Source of the DNA: Dehalococcoidales bacterium
GTDB lineage: Bacteria; Chloroflexota; Dehalococcoidia; Dehalococcoidales; UBA5627
Length of the DNA stretch: 18,800 nt
NCBI GenBank assembly: GCA_028706995.1
Contig: JAQTVR010000007.1
Location: 1 to 18,800, forward strand
Direction: 5' to 3'
Below, piece by piece: positions 1 to 6,411 of this stretch. Position numbers and translations under genes: made by a program. Each line of letters starts with the position of its first letter. The stretch's first letter is position 1. The notes under the pieces were generated by a model, which had not been told where the DNA came from, made no database searches, and was given only the letters and a program-made list of their open reading frames with translations.

Positions 1-559
1 CAAAACCCTGTTTGGCGAAAGGCTTGGAATAATACTGGGTAGATACCAGTGTTGCCGCTACTTTTTCGACTGCCTGAATAGCGTATTCTGCCTGCTGCCT
101 TGCGGACTCGGTTCGATTAGGGTGTGCCAGGTCTCGAAATAGCTTCAATTCGATGGCACAATCAAGCAGTGGTAGTGGCACTTCGCCGTCTCTCAACTTC
201 TCACACAGGGCGTTATAGTATTGGGAACGTAAAATCTCATATCCGCACTGGCTTGCAGCCACCCCATTTAATATAACAACGTCAAAATGGCCTCTTTGCC
301 CTTTCTTATCGGCGTTGTCTAACACTTCAAACTGGCGGTCTCTCATTGAGCATCGAAAAGGCGTTGGATATTCGGTATGAATAGCTGACGTGACGCCACC
401 CGAAAAAGGAATTTGAGCCTCGTCAACTGACATTGCATTTTCGATTTCCCTCAAAAACCTCCACCTGACATCCTCTTCGGTGAAATAATAATGTGGGTGT
501 TGTTGGAAATCGCCGATGATTTTTTCGATTCCGATAGTAACAGCTTTGTCATTGTTCAT
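1..559 (-). CDS. PD-(D/E)XK nuclease-like protein, partial (C-terminus beyond left edge)
   Basis: The frame is open from an ATG at 559 to the left edge, giving the first 186 residues of a longer protein. The ATG overlaps the stop of the upstream beta-CASP gene as ATGA, so translation is probably coupled. Three features fit the PD-(D/E)XK nuclease fold: an acidic N-terminal helix (FTEEDVRWRF, about residues 26-35), Asp93 in a strand (GHFDVVIL), and Glu137-x-Lys139 in the next strand (CAIELKLF). A segment around residues 60-72 (AIHTEYPTPFRCSM) resembles uncharacterised bacterial proteins of this fold, from memory. The nuclease assignment comes from motif reading only and the substrate is unknown. 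A regulator or defence role is inferred from the neighbouring nuclease-like genes and the recombinase. The missing C-terminus could hold a further domain. Confidence 0.75.
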   Translation of the reverse strand, partial: MNNDKAVTIGIEKIIGDFQQHPHYYFTEEDVRWRFLREIENAMSVDEAQIPFSGGVTSAIHTEYPTPFRCSMRDRQFEVLDNADKKGQRGHFDVVILNGVAASQCGYEILRSQYYNALCEKLRDGEVPLPLLDCAIELKLFRDLAHPNRTESARQQAEYAIQAVEKVAATLVSTQYYSKPFAKQGF

Positions 560-1854
560 CAAACGTGAATCTCCTCACCGTCTTCGGCCAGGCGTACGTT
601 AGTGAAAAAGGAGGGATAATCTTGTGGATGGAAAGTATGTATCGGTATTACGCACCCTGGGTTTATGGCGCGTGTCAGTCCCTGAAGGTCACCAATCACT
701 GCGTGGCCGCTGGTATGGACATACTCGTAGCTTATTTGATACTCTGCGAGAACGTCCCTGAACTTGCCAGTTACATATCCCTCCCACATTGAATACACCG
801 CCATAGCGCCGTCAAGATTATTTAGATTTCTCAGGCAGGCTCTGAAGATCGAGTTATCACGCATCAACATGACTATGTTCTTTTTATTATCGTTTATCTC
901 CGTTATTTCTATTTTGGACTCTTTGTATTTGTACAGCAGGCCCTTCTGTTTAGTGCTAGCCAGTACGTCAGCGTGGTGCCTGAAATACTTTACCCGAATT
1001 TCGTCCCAGTTAAATTGGGGCAGATGCTTAGAAATCGTGCTTAATTTGTCTAAGATGTAAGCTGTATAGAGGTCAATAACTAGCAATTTCCCGGACCTCT
1101 TTACTGCCCGATAGATTGATACAATCCTATCTATGTTCTGAGAAGAGCAAAAAACAAAAGCTATATTCTCCTTTGCTTTGAACAGACTTACCATTCTTTC
1201 TTCTATTGCCTTTTCATCTCGGTATTGGCCATTTTCTCTACCCAGCATGGAACCTTCCAGTAGCAGGCAATCTACACCTTGCGGAGGGTCAGCTATCATT
1301 TTCTCGTATAAAATCTTCTTCCTACCGTGAGCGCGGAAATCGCCTGAGTAAAACACCTTTTTGCCATCACCTTCGATAAGAAAAGCCGCGGCATCGAAAC
1401 CTGAGTGGTCAACTAGGTAAGGCGTAACAACAAACTCACCCATAGGAATAGGCTTCCGCATCTCAAAAGTCGTTATATTTCTCAAGTTGACCTTTGTCGG
1501 GATGAAGATGTCGGATATTTCAATCAGTATTCTTACGCCAGGGCTCATATAAACGGGTATTTCCGGGTTAATATACCGTAAAAACCCGTAGTGGTCCTGG
1601 TGGGCATGAGATAGAAACACGGCATCTATCCCTCTCCGTTGACCTTCATATAGTCCAGAAACTTCCGGCAATATATGGCAGTGAATGAGTTCAGCGATGG
1701 ATTTGTTCTTAAGTTTGTTACTGTCGAAAGGCTCTCTCTTTTCATCAACAAGAGGCATGCCCAGATCCAGCAAGATGCGGGTACTCCCGGTATCCAACTC
1801 CACGCAACTGCCACCTATTTCTTTAGTACCCCGATGAATAACAAGTTTCAACAT
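559..1854 (-). CDS. Metallo-beta-lactamase / beta-CASP ribonuclease-like protein
   Basis: This 431-residue protein carries the metal-binding landmarks of the metallo-beta-lactamase fold. These are SHAHQDH (His83, His85, Asp87, His88), His150 in LVDHSGFDA, and Asp172 in YSGDFR. It also has a beta-CASP insertion typical of nucleic-acid enzymes such as RNase J and CPSF-73: a segment starting FVFCSSQN near 233, Asp261 in VIDLYTA, HTSGHA at 380-384, and His406 in VIPIHTF. All expected metal ligands are present, so it should be an active zinc-dependent nuclease, most likely acting on RNA. At about 430 residues it is shorter than housekeeping RNase J (about 550) and has no room for the usual C-terminal domain. 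The start follows a short AGGT and lies 4 nt after the upstream stop. Its 3' end overlaps the next gene as ATGA. The setting suggests a specialised accessory enzyme rather than the housekeeping copy. Confidence 0.88.
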   Translation of the reverse strand: MLKLVIHRGTKEIGGSCVELDTGSTRILLDLGMPLVDEKREPFDSNKLKNKSIAELIHCHILPEVSGLYEGQRRGIDAVFLSHAHQDHYGFLRYINPEIPVYMSPGVRILIEISDIFIPTKVNLRNITTFEMRKPIPMGEFVVTPYLVDHSGFDAAAFLIEGDGKKVFYSGDFRAHGRKKILYEKMIADPPQGVDCLLLEGSMLGRENGQYRDEKAIEERMVSLFKAKENIAFVFCSSQNIDRIVSIYRAVKRSGKLLVIDLYTAYILDKLSTISKHLPQFNWDEIRVKYFRHHADVLASTKQKGLLYKYKESKIEITEINDNKKNIVMLMRDNSIFRACLRNLNNLDGAMAVYSMWEGYVTGKFRDVLAEYQISYEYVHTSGHAVIGDLQGLTRAINPGCVIPIHTFHPQDYPSFFTNVRLAEDGEEIHV

Positions 1855-1858
1855 TTAC

Positions 1859-2527
1859 CTACTTTATCTGGGATTCTCTGAAGCAATCGAAATCTATTAT
1901 CAGGCTTTCGCCAAGCTCGATATACTTATTCCAAGGCTTGTCGATTTTCGTGTACTCGATCACCCCACATGGGCCGAAGTCATGCTTATTATTGTTGGCT
2001 CTTTCGTTTCTCGGCCAAACAATATAACTCCGCACCCCTGATATTGCCCCTAATCCAAAGACTTCGGCAAACTCTTCCTTGAGGCTAATCAACTTATTGC
2101 TATAGTCATCCAGCTCTTCCTTTGCTCTCCCCAATTCCCTGTTAACCTTGAGTTCCATAATCACTAGATGATGCAGTCCGGCTTCAAATAGCAATAAGTC
2201 CAGTGGCCTTGGTGGCTTTCCTCTAAAATTCAGTTGCGAATATAAGAAGATGTATTTCCTGCCAGCAAGCTCTAACTCCTTGTTATTCCTCATTGCCTTT
2301 CGGATGAGATATGCCTCAAGCCATTTCTCTTCTGACCATGAATACTTAGGGTGGTCATTATTTGCATCATGTAACGGTTTTTGGCATGAGAGGTCGATGC
2401 ATTTTTTGACTATTTTTTTCTCCGAGGGATGGTAGTATACGTCTCCAACTGCCGTATTATTCAACTCAACTGCATCTCTAACCCGTTGAGCAAATGCGTT
2501 GGTAAATAACCTTTTCGCTTCTAACAT
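1859..2527 (-). CDS. PD-(D/E)XK nuclease-like protein
   Basis: First gene of the three-gene nuclease-like operon; 222 residues from the chosen ATG. The sequence shows an acidic N-terminal helix (SEEKWLEAYLI), Asp110 in RPLDLLLF, and Glu125-x-Lys127 in VIMELKV. This is the D...ExK pattern of PD-(D/E)XK nucleases and resembles the nuclease part of DUF1016/YhcG-type proteins. A helix rich in charged residues follows. The open frame extends upstream to a TTG at 2659 (266 residues, adding a hydrophobic stretch with LLPFS twice). I prefer the ATG at 2527 because GAGAG lies 7 nt before it and a good promoter (TTGTTA-17-TAAAAT) lies just upstream. The longer version would also run through the promoter of the divergent operon. 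If the longer form were real, the protein would have one N-terminal membrane segment. The substrate is unknown. Confidence 0.75.
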   Translation of the reverse strand: MLEAKRLFTNAFAQRVRDAVELNNTAVGDVYYHPSEKKIVKKCIDLSCQKPLHDANNDHPKYSWSEEKWLEAYLIRKAMRNNKELELAGRKYIFLYSQLNFRGKPPRPLDLLLFEAGLHHLVIMELKVNRELGRAKEELDDYSNKLISLKEEFAEVFGLGAISGVRSYIVWPRNERANNNKHDFGPCGVIEYTKIDKPWNKYIELGESLIIDFDCFRESQIK

Positions 2528-2549
2528 TTCCGTTCTCTCATTTTTGTTA

Positions 2550-2578
2550 ATTTTACGGCTTAAACCTGTGAATAACAA
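2550..2578 (-). promoter_or_regulatory. Predicted sigma70 promoter of the nuclease-like operon
   Basis: On the minus strand, TTGTTA (2573-2578) and TAAAAT (2550-2555) are separated by 17 nt. The predicted start lies about 15 nt before the ATG at 2527, with the GAGAG ribosome site in between. This supports the shorter start of the PD-(D/E)XK gene. Prediction by eye only. Confidence 0.55.
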
Positions 2579-2609
2579 ATAAGCGGTCAAAGTGATTAAG
2601 CCTCCGAAG

Positions 2610-2639
2610 CTAAACGGTAGTAGGCTAAACGGTAGTAGG
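2610..2639. repeat. Perfect 15-bp tandem repeat between divergent promoters
   Basis: The unit CTAAACGGTAGTAGG occurs twice head to tail (2610-2624 and 2625-2639) without mismatch. It ends 3 nt before the -35 box of the rightward operon and lies about 30 nt upstream of the leftward promoter. Its position fits an operator shared by both operons. Read as leftward coding sequence it would give a repeated LLPFS, so a simple in-frame duplication is the alternative. Confidence 0.7.
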
Positions 2640-2642
2640 GTC

Positions 2643-2671
2643 TTGACAACCCCACACAAATAATTTATACT
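2643..2671 (+). promoter_or_regulatory. Strong predicted sigma70 promoter of the recombinase operon
   Basis: A consensus -35 box TTGACA (2643-2648) and a -10 box TATACT (2666-2671) are separated by exactly 17 nt. The predicted start is near 2678, leaving a leader of about 26 nt. The leader contains GAGGG (2693-2697), 6 nt before the ATG at 2704. Confidence 0.75.
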
Positions 2672-2703
2672 ATGTCTAAATTTCAGCTATGTGAGGGTAC
2701 GCA

Positions 2704-3153
2704 ATGATATCAACTAGGCGCAAACCATTCCCAATAGGGCAGTCAACTGGTGTTACCTTACCCGGATCAATGAAAATCTCCGATGAGGTCTCAATGGCTG
2801 CCAGCGACAGACTTGTAATCATTGATACCACCGGCGAAGTGCCTGAAGATAAGTTGCTCCAATTCTACATACAGTACGTCGAACCTGCTTTTCAAAACTG
2901 GTGGCTATCTCAGAAACAAGCTAGCTCAAAACGTGGTGGTTTTCGGACCATGCAAGCCGGCGCACCTGCTCCAGCCAAAGCCGTGAAACAACCTAAGCCA
3001 ACAATTGTAAAACCGGAAACTCAGATTCAACCGGTAGTCTGTCCGCGATGTGCCGGACAAATATCATGGAATCTTGATCAGGGTCTTGAGGGAGTCTGCC
3101 CTTATTGCGGGCTATTCCTTAGACTGACGCCAGGGCAGGAAGGAGGGAAATAA
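2704..3153 (+). CDS. AbrB-like N-terminus with C-terminal zinc ribbon, putative DNA-binding protein
   Basis: A 149-residue protein, first in the recombinase operon, with a clear ribosome site (GAGGG, 6 nt spacing). Residues 5-45 (with IGQSTGVTLP and a following SDEVSM segment) resemble the swapped-hairpin DNA-binding domain of AbrB/MazE-type proteins. Residues about 85-108 form a linker rich in Ala, Pro and Lys. Cysteines at 113/116 (CPRC) and 132/135 (CPYC) form a treble-cysteine-pair zinc ribbon near the C-terminus. The zinc ribbon is well supported; the AbrB similarity is moderate and was judged by eye. The likely role is regulation of this operon or of the divergent nuclease-like operon, or a recombination accessory role. 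No toxin partner is seen next to it, so a toxin-antitoxin pair is less likely. Confidence 0.7.
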   Translation: MISTRRKPFPIGQSTGVTLPGSMKISDEVSMAASDRLVIIDTTGEVPEDKLLQFYIQYVEPAFQNWWLSQKQASSKRGGFRTMQAGAPAPAKAVKQPKPTIVKPETQIQPVVCPRCAGQISWNLDQGLEGVCPYCGLFLRLTPGQEGGK

Positions 3154-3154
3154 A

Positions 3155-3622
3155 TTGTCTATACAGGGTACAGAAATGCGATCGCAGGATCAAACAGGTG
3201 ATTTTATGCAATGGATACTCGCGATGGCAGAAAAAATTAATCAGAATGGTAGACTAGCACCTACCAAAGCTATTCAAAAGCGCATGCAAGAAACAATAGA
3301 CATTTATGGTTCTACCAAAGTTTGGGAAGCGATTAAGCAGTTTTCCATAAACCTTGGCACGAATAACGTCTTGTTCATGGAAGACCTGTTCCATAAATGC
3401 CCGGAGTTGCCAGATTTATTTGAAACAGACAAGACTTTACCACCTGCCTTAAACCAGTGGTTCGAACATCACTCAGTAGAGGTGAATCGATTTCACAGAG
3501 TCACTTCAGCTATATTGAGAGCTAATCCGGCTATCGAATGGGAATTCGACACATCATCTGATACCGATAGAGATTTAACTCCTATTATGGATATACTATT
3601 TCGTAATACGGAGGGTAGCTAA
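3155..3622 (+). CDS. Hypothetical protein of the recombinase operon
   Basis: A 155-residue protein that I do not recognise. Its TTG start is well supported by AGGAGGG at 3141-3147, 7 nt upstream. The preceding stop is one base away, and the gene ends immediately before the recombinase ATG, so the three genes are tightly coupled. The protein is soluble, mostly helical by appearance and acidic overall, with no signal peptide, membrane segment or cysteine motif. Its place directly before a large serine recombinase makes a role as recombination directionality factor or other accessory protein possible, but nothing in the residues themselves shows this. Confidence 0.8.
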   Translation: MSIQGTEMRSQDQTGDFMQWILAMAEKINQNGRLAPTKAIQKRMQETIDIYGSTKVWEAIKQFSINLGTNNVLFMEDLFHKCPELPDLFETDKTLPPALNQWFEHHSVEVNRFHRVTSAILRANPAIEWEFDTSSDTDRDLTPIMDILFRNTEGS

Positions 3623-5368
3623 ATGAAGGAAAAAGCATTAACTACAGAGCGATTCGACAGCCTCGTTGATTTGGCTGCCAAAGAAGCAAAATACGAGGAA
3701 GGCTTTGGAGTCAAGGGCTGTGACCTTTCTAATTCCTGTTGGTGGGCTGCATATGCCAGACAAAGTTGGGAGGAACAAGCGAACAACAATCGCTTACCAG
3801 AATATTTTCTTACCTGCGCCAGAGAGGCTAAGAAGCTGGGCGTTGTAGTTCCGATGGAATACATACTTTATGACACTGTTACAGGAGAGCATCTTGAGCG
3901 CCCGGATATGATGCGACTTCGAAAATTAATAGCAGAGCGGCGCACTTCAGGAGTAATCTTCCCTGCTCTGGATCGCTTGTCCCGTGAACCATTACACCAA
4001 CAAATCTTTGAACTGGAAGCAGCTCATTATGAGATTCAAATTCATTATGCTGATGTACCTAACGGGAATGATCCAAATAGCCAATTTACCAGAACAATTT
4101 TAGCTCATGCCGCTAAACTAATAAAACTGGCAAACCGCCGTAATAATCGTGGCGGTAATATTGGACGGGTGATAAGTGGAAATGTGCCCGCCGGTAAGCC
4201 ATCTTATGGCTATATTTATCGCGCAGAATACCAGACCTTAGAACATGGTAGGCGTAAACTAATCAGGGCTTGGTGGGATATAAATGCTATAGGAGCTGAT
4301 GGAACATATAAAATGGGGTCTGAGGCATGGGTAGTGAAGGAGATTTTCCGCTGGATTGGTCATGAGGGTAGAAGTACTTTCTGGGTTGCTGAAGAACTTA
4401 ATCGTATGGGAATCAAACCTCGATATGCCGAGAAATGGTCTCCAGCTCTTATTGGTTTCATCTGTAAAAACCGTGCGTACACAGGAAAACATGCCTATAA
4501 TAAAGCCTGCTATGTCACCAATCCTGATAGGCCATTGACCGATATTACTGCCGAGATAAAGCGGACACTTCGTAAAGCCAAACCAGAAGACGACTGGGCA
4601 CATTTCGATGTTCCGTTGTTGGTATCCGAAGAATTATGGCAACGGGCAAATGACAATATACATGAGCGAGGCAAGGGAAGAGGGAAAGCCGGAAAAACAA
4701 TTCCAGCGTTGTTTAGGGCAAGAGTCTTTTGCCCAAAGTGTGGTCATATAATGAGGCTTCATAGAGATTCAACCTGCTCTTGGCTCACTTACTATGTCTG
4801 CCGTACCCAAGGATGTAGAATGAAGTTTATCCGCGTTTCTCAGCTTGATGATATAGGATGGGAGAATGTTGTCAACCTTTTGCAGAATCGTCCCATTATT
4901 GATGCCAGGCTAGAGAATACGACTAAGGATGACGGCGGAATTCAAAAAAGAATCCGGTTGGAGTTGTTTCAAAAGAGGGAAGCAGAAAGGAAAATCGCCA
5001 GAATTCAAGATGATCTCCTCAACGATGAACCAGTTATCACTAGGCAAGAAGCTGTTGCTAAAATAGGTGAACTTCGAAATGTTGTCGAAAAAGCTGACAA
5101 TGAAATTGCCAGACTACAAGCCATTGTCCAGACAGCTAAGCAGTCTGAAGAAAAAGTGGAAGCAACAAAGAAAGCCCTTGAGCATCTAAGAGATATAAAT
5201 CTTAATACGGCTACTTTCCAGCAGAAAGCCGAGTGGATAGCTCGTCTCGGTGTCAAGATATATCCAGCTAAGGATTTAACTTATTATCACATAAAATGCG
5301 GAATAAATATTGCGGAGCCCCAGAAGGTTTCATGTTACAAAATCAGCATCGCATCGCCAAAGCTGTAA
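3623..5368 (+). CDS. Large serine recombinase (site-specific integrase/resolvase family)
   Basis: A 581-residue protein with the full layout of large serine recombinases. The N-terminal catalytic domain holds YARQS, with nucleophile Ser48 and Arg46, and the LDRLSR motif at about 116-121. The recombinase domain spans about 185-350 (PAGKPSYGY to the ELWQRAN segment). A zinc ribbon has cysteines at 370/373 and 393/398. A long charged helical, coiled-coil-like stretch covers about 420-530. About 40 residues precede the catalytic motif, more than is usual. Start: GGAGGGT lies 6 nt before the ATG. The enzyme should integrate and, with a partner, excise the element. All catalytic residues I can identify are intact, so it may be functional. 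Its last 34 bases overlap the 3' end of queA on the other strand, so its C-terminal tail is encoded by sequence that belongs to the chromosomal gene. Confidence 0.93.
   Translation: MKEKALTTERFDSLVDLAAKEAKYEEGFGVKGCDLSNSCWWAAYARQSWEEQANNNRLPEYFLTCAREAKKLGVVVPMEYILYDTVTGEHLERPDMMRLRKLIAERRTSGVIFPALDRLSREPLHQQIFELEAAHYEIQIHYADVPNGNDPNSQFTRTILAHAAKLIKLANRRNNRGGNIGRVISGNVPAGKPSYGYIYRAEYQTLEHGRRKLIRAWWDINAIGADGTYKMGSEAWVVKEIFRWIGHEGRSTFWVAEELNRMGIKPRYAEKWSPALIGFICKNRAYTGKHAYNKACYVTNPDRPLTDITAEIKRTLRKAKPEDDWAHFDVPLLVSEELWQRANDNIHERGKGRGKAGKTIPALFRARVFCPKCGHIMRLHRDSTCSWLTYYVCRTQGCRMKFIRVSQLDDIGWENVVNLLQNRPIIDARLENTTKDDGGIQKRIRLELFQKREAERKIARIQDDLLNDEPVITRQEAVAKIGELRNVVEKADNEIARLQAIVQTAKQSEEKVEATKKALEHLRDINLNTATFQQKAEWIARLGVKIYPAKDLTYYHIKCGINIAEPQKVSCYKISIASPKL
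5335..5368. other. Candidate attachment-site region at the queA 3' end
   Basis: The recombinase gene (plus) and queA (minus) overlap here tail to tail. Large serine recombinases commonly have their attachment site next to their own gene, and integration into the 3' end of a conserved gene is common. The overlap codes for the conserved QueA C-terminus (FYSFGDAM). The crossover dinucleotide cannot be located without the other element end, which lies outside the window. Confidence 0.45.
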
Positions 5369-6384
5369 AAACGATATCTATTCTCTATTGCTTCTCGGTA
5401 GGCTTTCTTTATAAGATCTGTTCCGCCAAAAGCGCTGACCAGCATCAGTAATGTGGATTTAGGTAGATGAAAGTTGGTAATCATCGCATCCGGTATATGG
5501 AAACTATACCCAGGAAAAATGAAGAGATTTACCCACCCCTCGAACGAATCCAGCGGGGCTGTTTTGCTTATACCTGCCGCATACTCTACCAGCCTTACGG
5601 ATGTAGTCCCCACACAGATTACCCTTCTCCCGTCGATCTTGGCTTTAGATACTTCAACGGCTACTTCTTCGCTTATATATCCGTATTCGTAGTACATAAG
5701 GTGTTTTGTAGGGTCTTCATCCTGGATAGGACGAAAGGTATCCAACCCGATATGCAGAGTGGTAAAGAGGCAGATAATACCCTTCTTTTTCAGCTTCTCT
5801 ATGAGTCCCGGGGTAAAATGCAAACCGGCGGTAGGAGCAGCAACGCTGCCGGTTTTATCCGCATCGGCATAGACCGTCTGGTATCTTTCAGGGTTGGCTA
5901 AAGGAGCGTGGATATAGGGGGGTAACGGGGTTTTCCCCAGCAGGGGCAAATCTCTCTCATCGGAAAGACTTACCAGCCTTATACCGCCATCTTTTTCCCC
6001 AACTACTTCAGCAATAACTTCAGTCTTATTATCAGACTGTGATTCTTTTTTTATTACTACTTTCGACCCGGGTTTAACACGCTTTCCCGGCTTTATCAGC
6101 GCTTCCCAGAGACCATCTCCCAAGCGCCTCAAAAGCAATATCTCTATCCTGCCGCCGGTATCCATTTTTTTCCCATAAAGGCGCGCCGGCATAACCCGGC
6201 TGTTATTAAACACCAGCACATCACCGGATTTAAGGAATTCGGTGATGTCAGAGAACTTTTCGCTATGACTGATTACTCCATCACTGCGATTGATTACCAA
6301 TAAGCGGGAGCTATCTCTGGGTTCAATTGGAGTTTGAGCGATCAGCTCCTGAGGCAAATTATAATCGAAATCGCTGGTTTTCAC
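5335..6384 (-). CDS. queA: S-adenosylmethionine:tRNA ribosyltransferase-isomerase
   Basis: QueA moves and isomerises the ribosyl part of S-adenosylmethionine onto 7-aminomethyl-7-deazaguanine in tRNA. This forms epoxyqueuosine at the wobble base of GUN anticodons. The 349-residue protein has the family hallmarks: an N-terminus matching SDFDYNLPQELIAQ, the RDSSRLLV segment, VLVFNNSRVMPARL, APTAGLHFT, and the terminal RFYSFGDAM. Length is normal and both ends are intact. The start codon is GTG at 6384 with a weak ribosome site. It lies 27 nt downstream of metF and is probably cotranscribed with it. The 3' end overlaps the serine recombinase gene on the other strand, and no terminator separates the two convergent genes. 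Confidence 0.95.
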   Translation of the reverse strand: MKTSDFDYNLPQELIAQTPIEPRDSSRLLVINRSDGVISHSEKFSDITEFLKSGDVLVFNNSRVMPARLYGKKMDTGGRIEILLLRRLGDGLWEALIKPGKRVKPGSKVVIKKESQSDNKTEVIAEVVGEKDGGIRLVSLSDERDLPLLGKTPLPPYIHAPLANPERYQTVYADADKTGSVAAPTAGLHFTPGLIEKLKKKGIICLFTTLHIGLDTFRPIQDEDPTKHLMYYEYGYISEEVAVEVSKAKIDGRRVICVGTTSVRLVEYAAGISKTAPLDSFEGWVNLFIFPGYSFHIPDAMITNFHLPKSTLLMLVSAFGGTDLIKKAYREAIENRYRFYSFGDAMLIL

Positions 6385-6411
6385 AGATACAGTACTGACC
6401 TATATTCCACA

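Noticed and set aside
565..1060. Plus-strand open frames opposite the beta-CASP gene
   Set aside because: They are antisense to a gene with intact motifs, have no ribosome site and encode no recognisable sequence.
2610..2639. Tandem repeat as a plasmid-type iteron origin or CRISPR fragment
   Set aside because: Only two adjacent copies with no spacer, no replication initiator gene and no cas gene nearby.
2704..3622. AbrB-like gene plus the next gene as a toxin-antitoxin pair
   Set aside because: The downstream protein shows no toxin family motif and both genes are tied to the recombinase; the zinc ribbon is also unusual for a MazE-type antitoxin.
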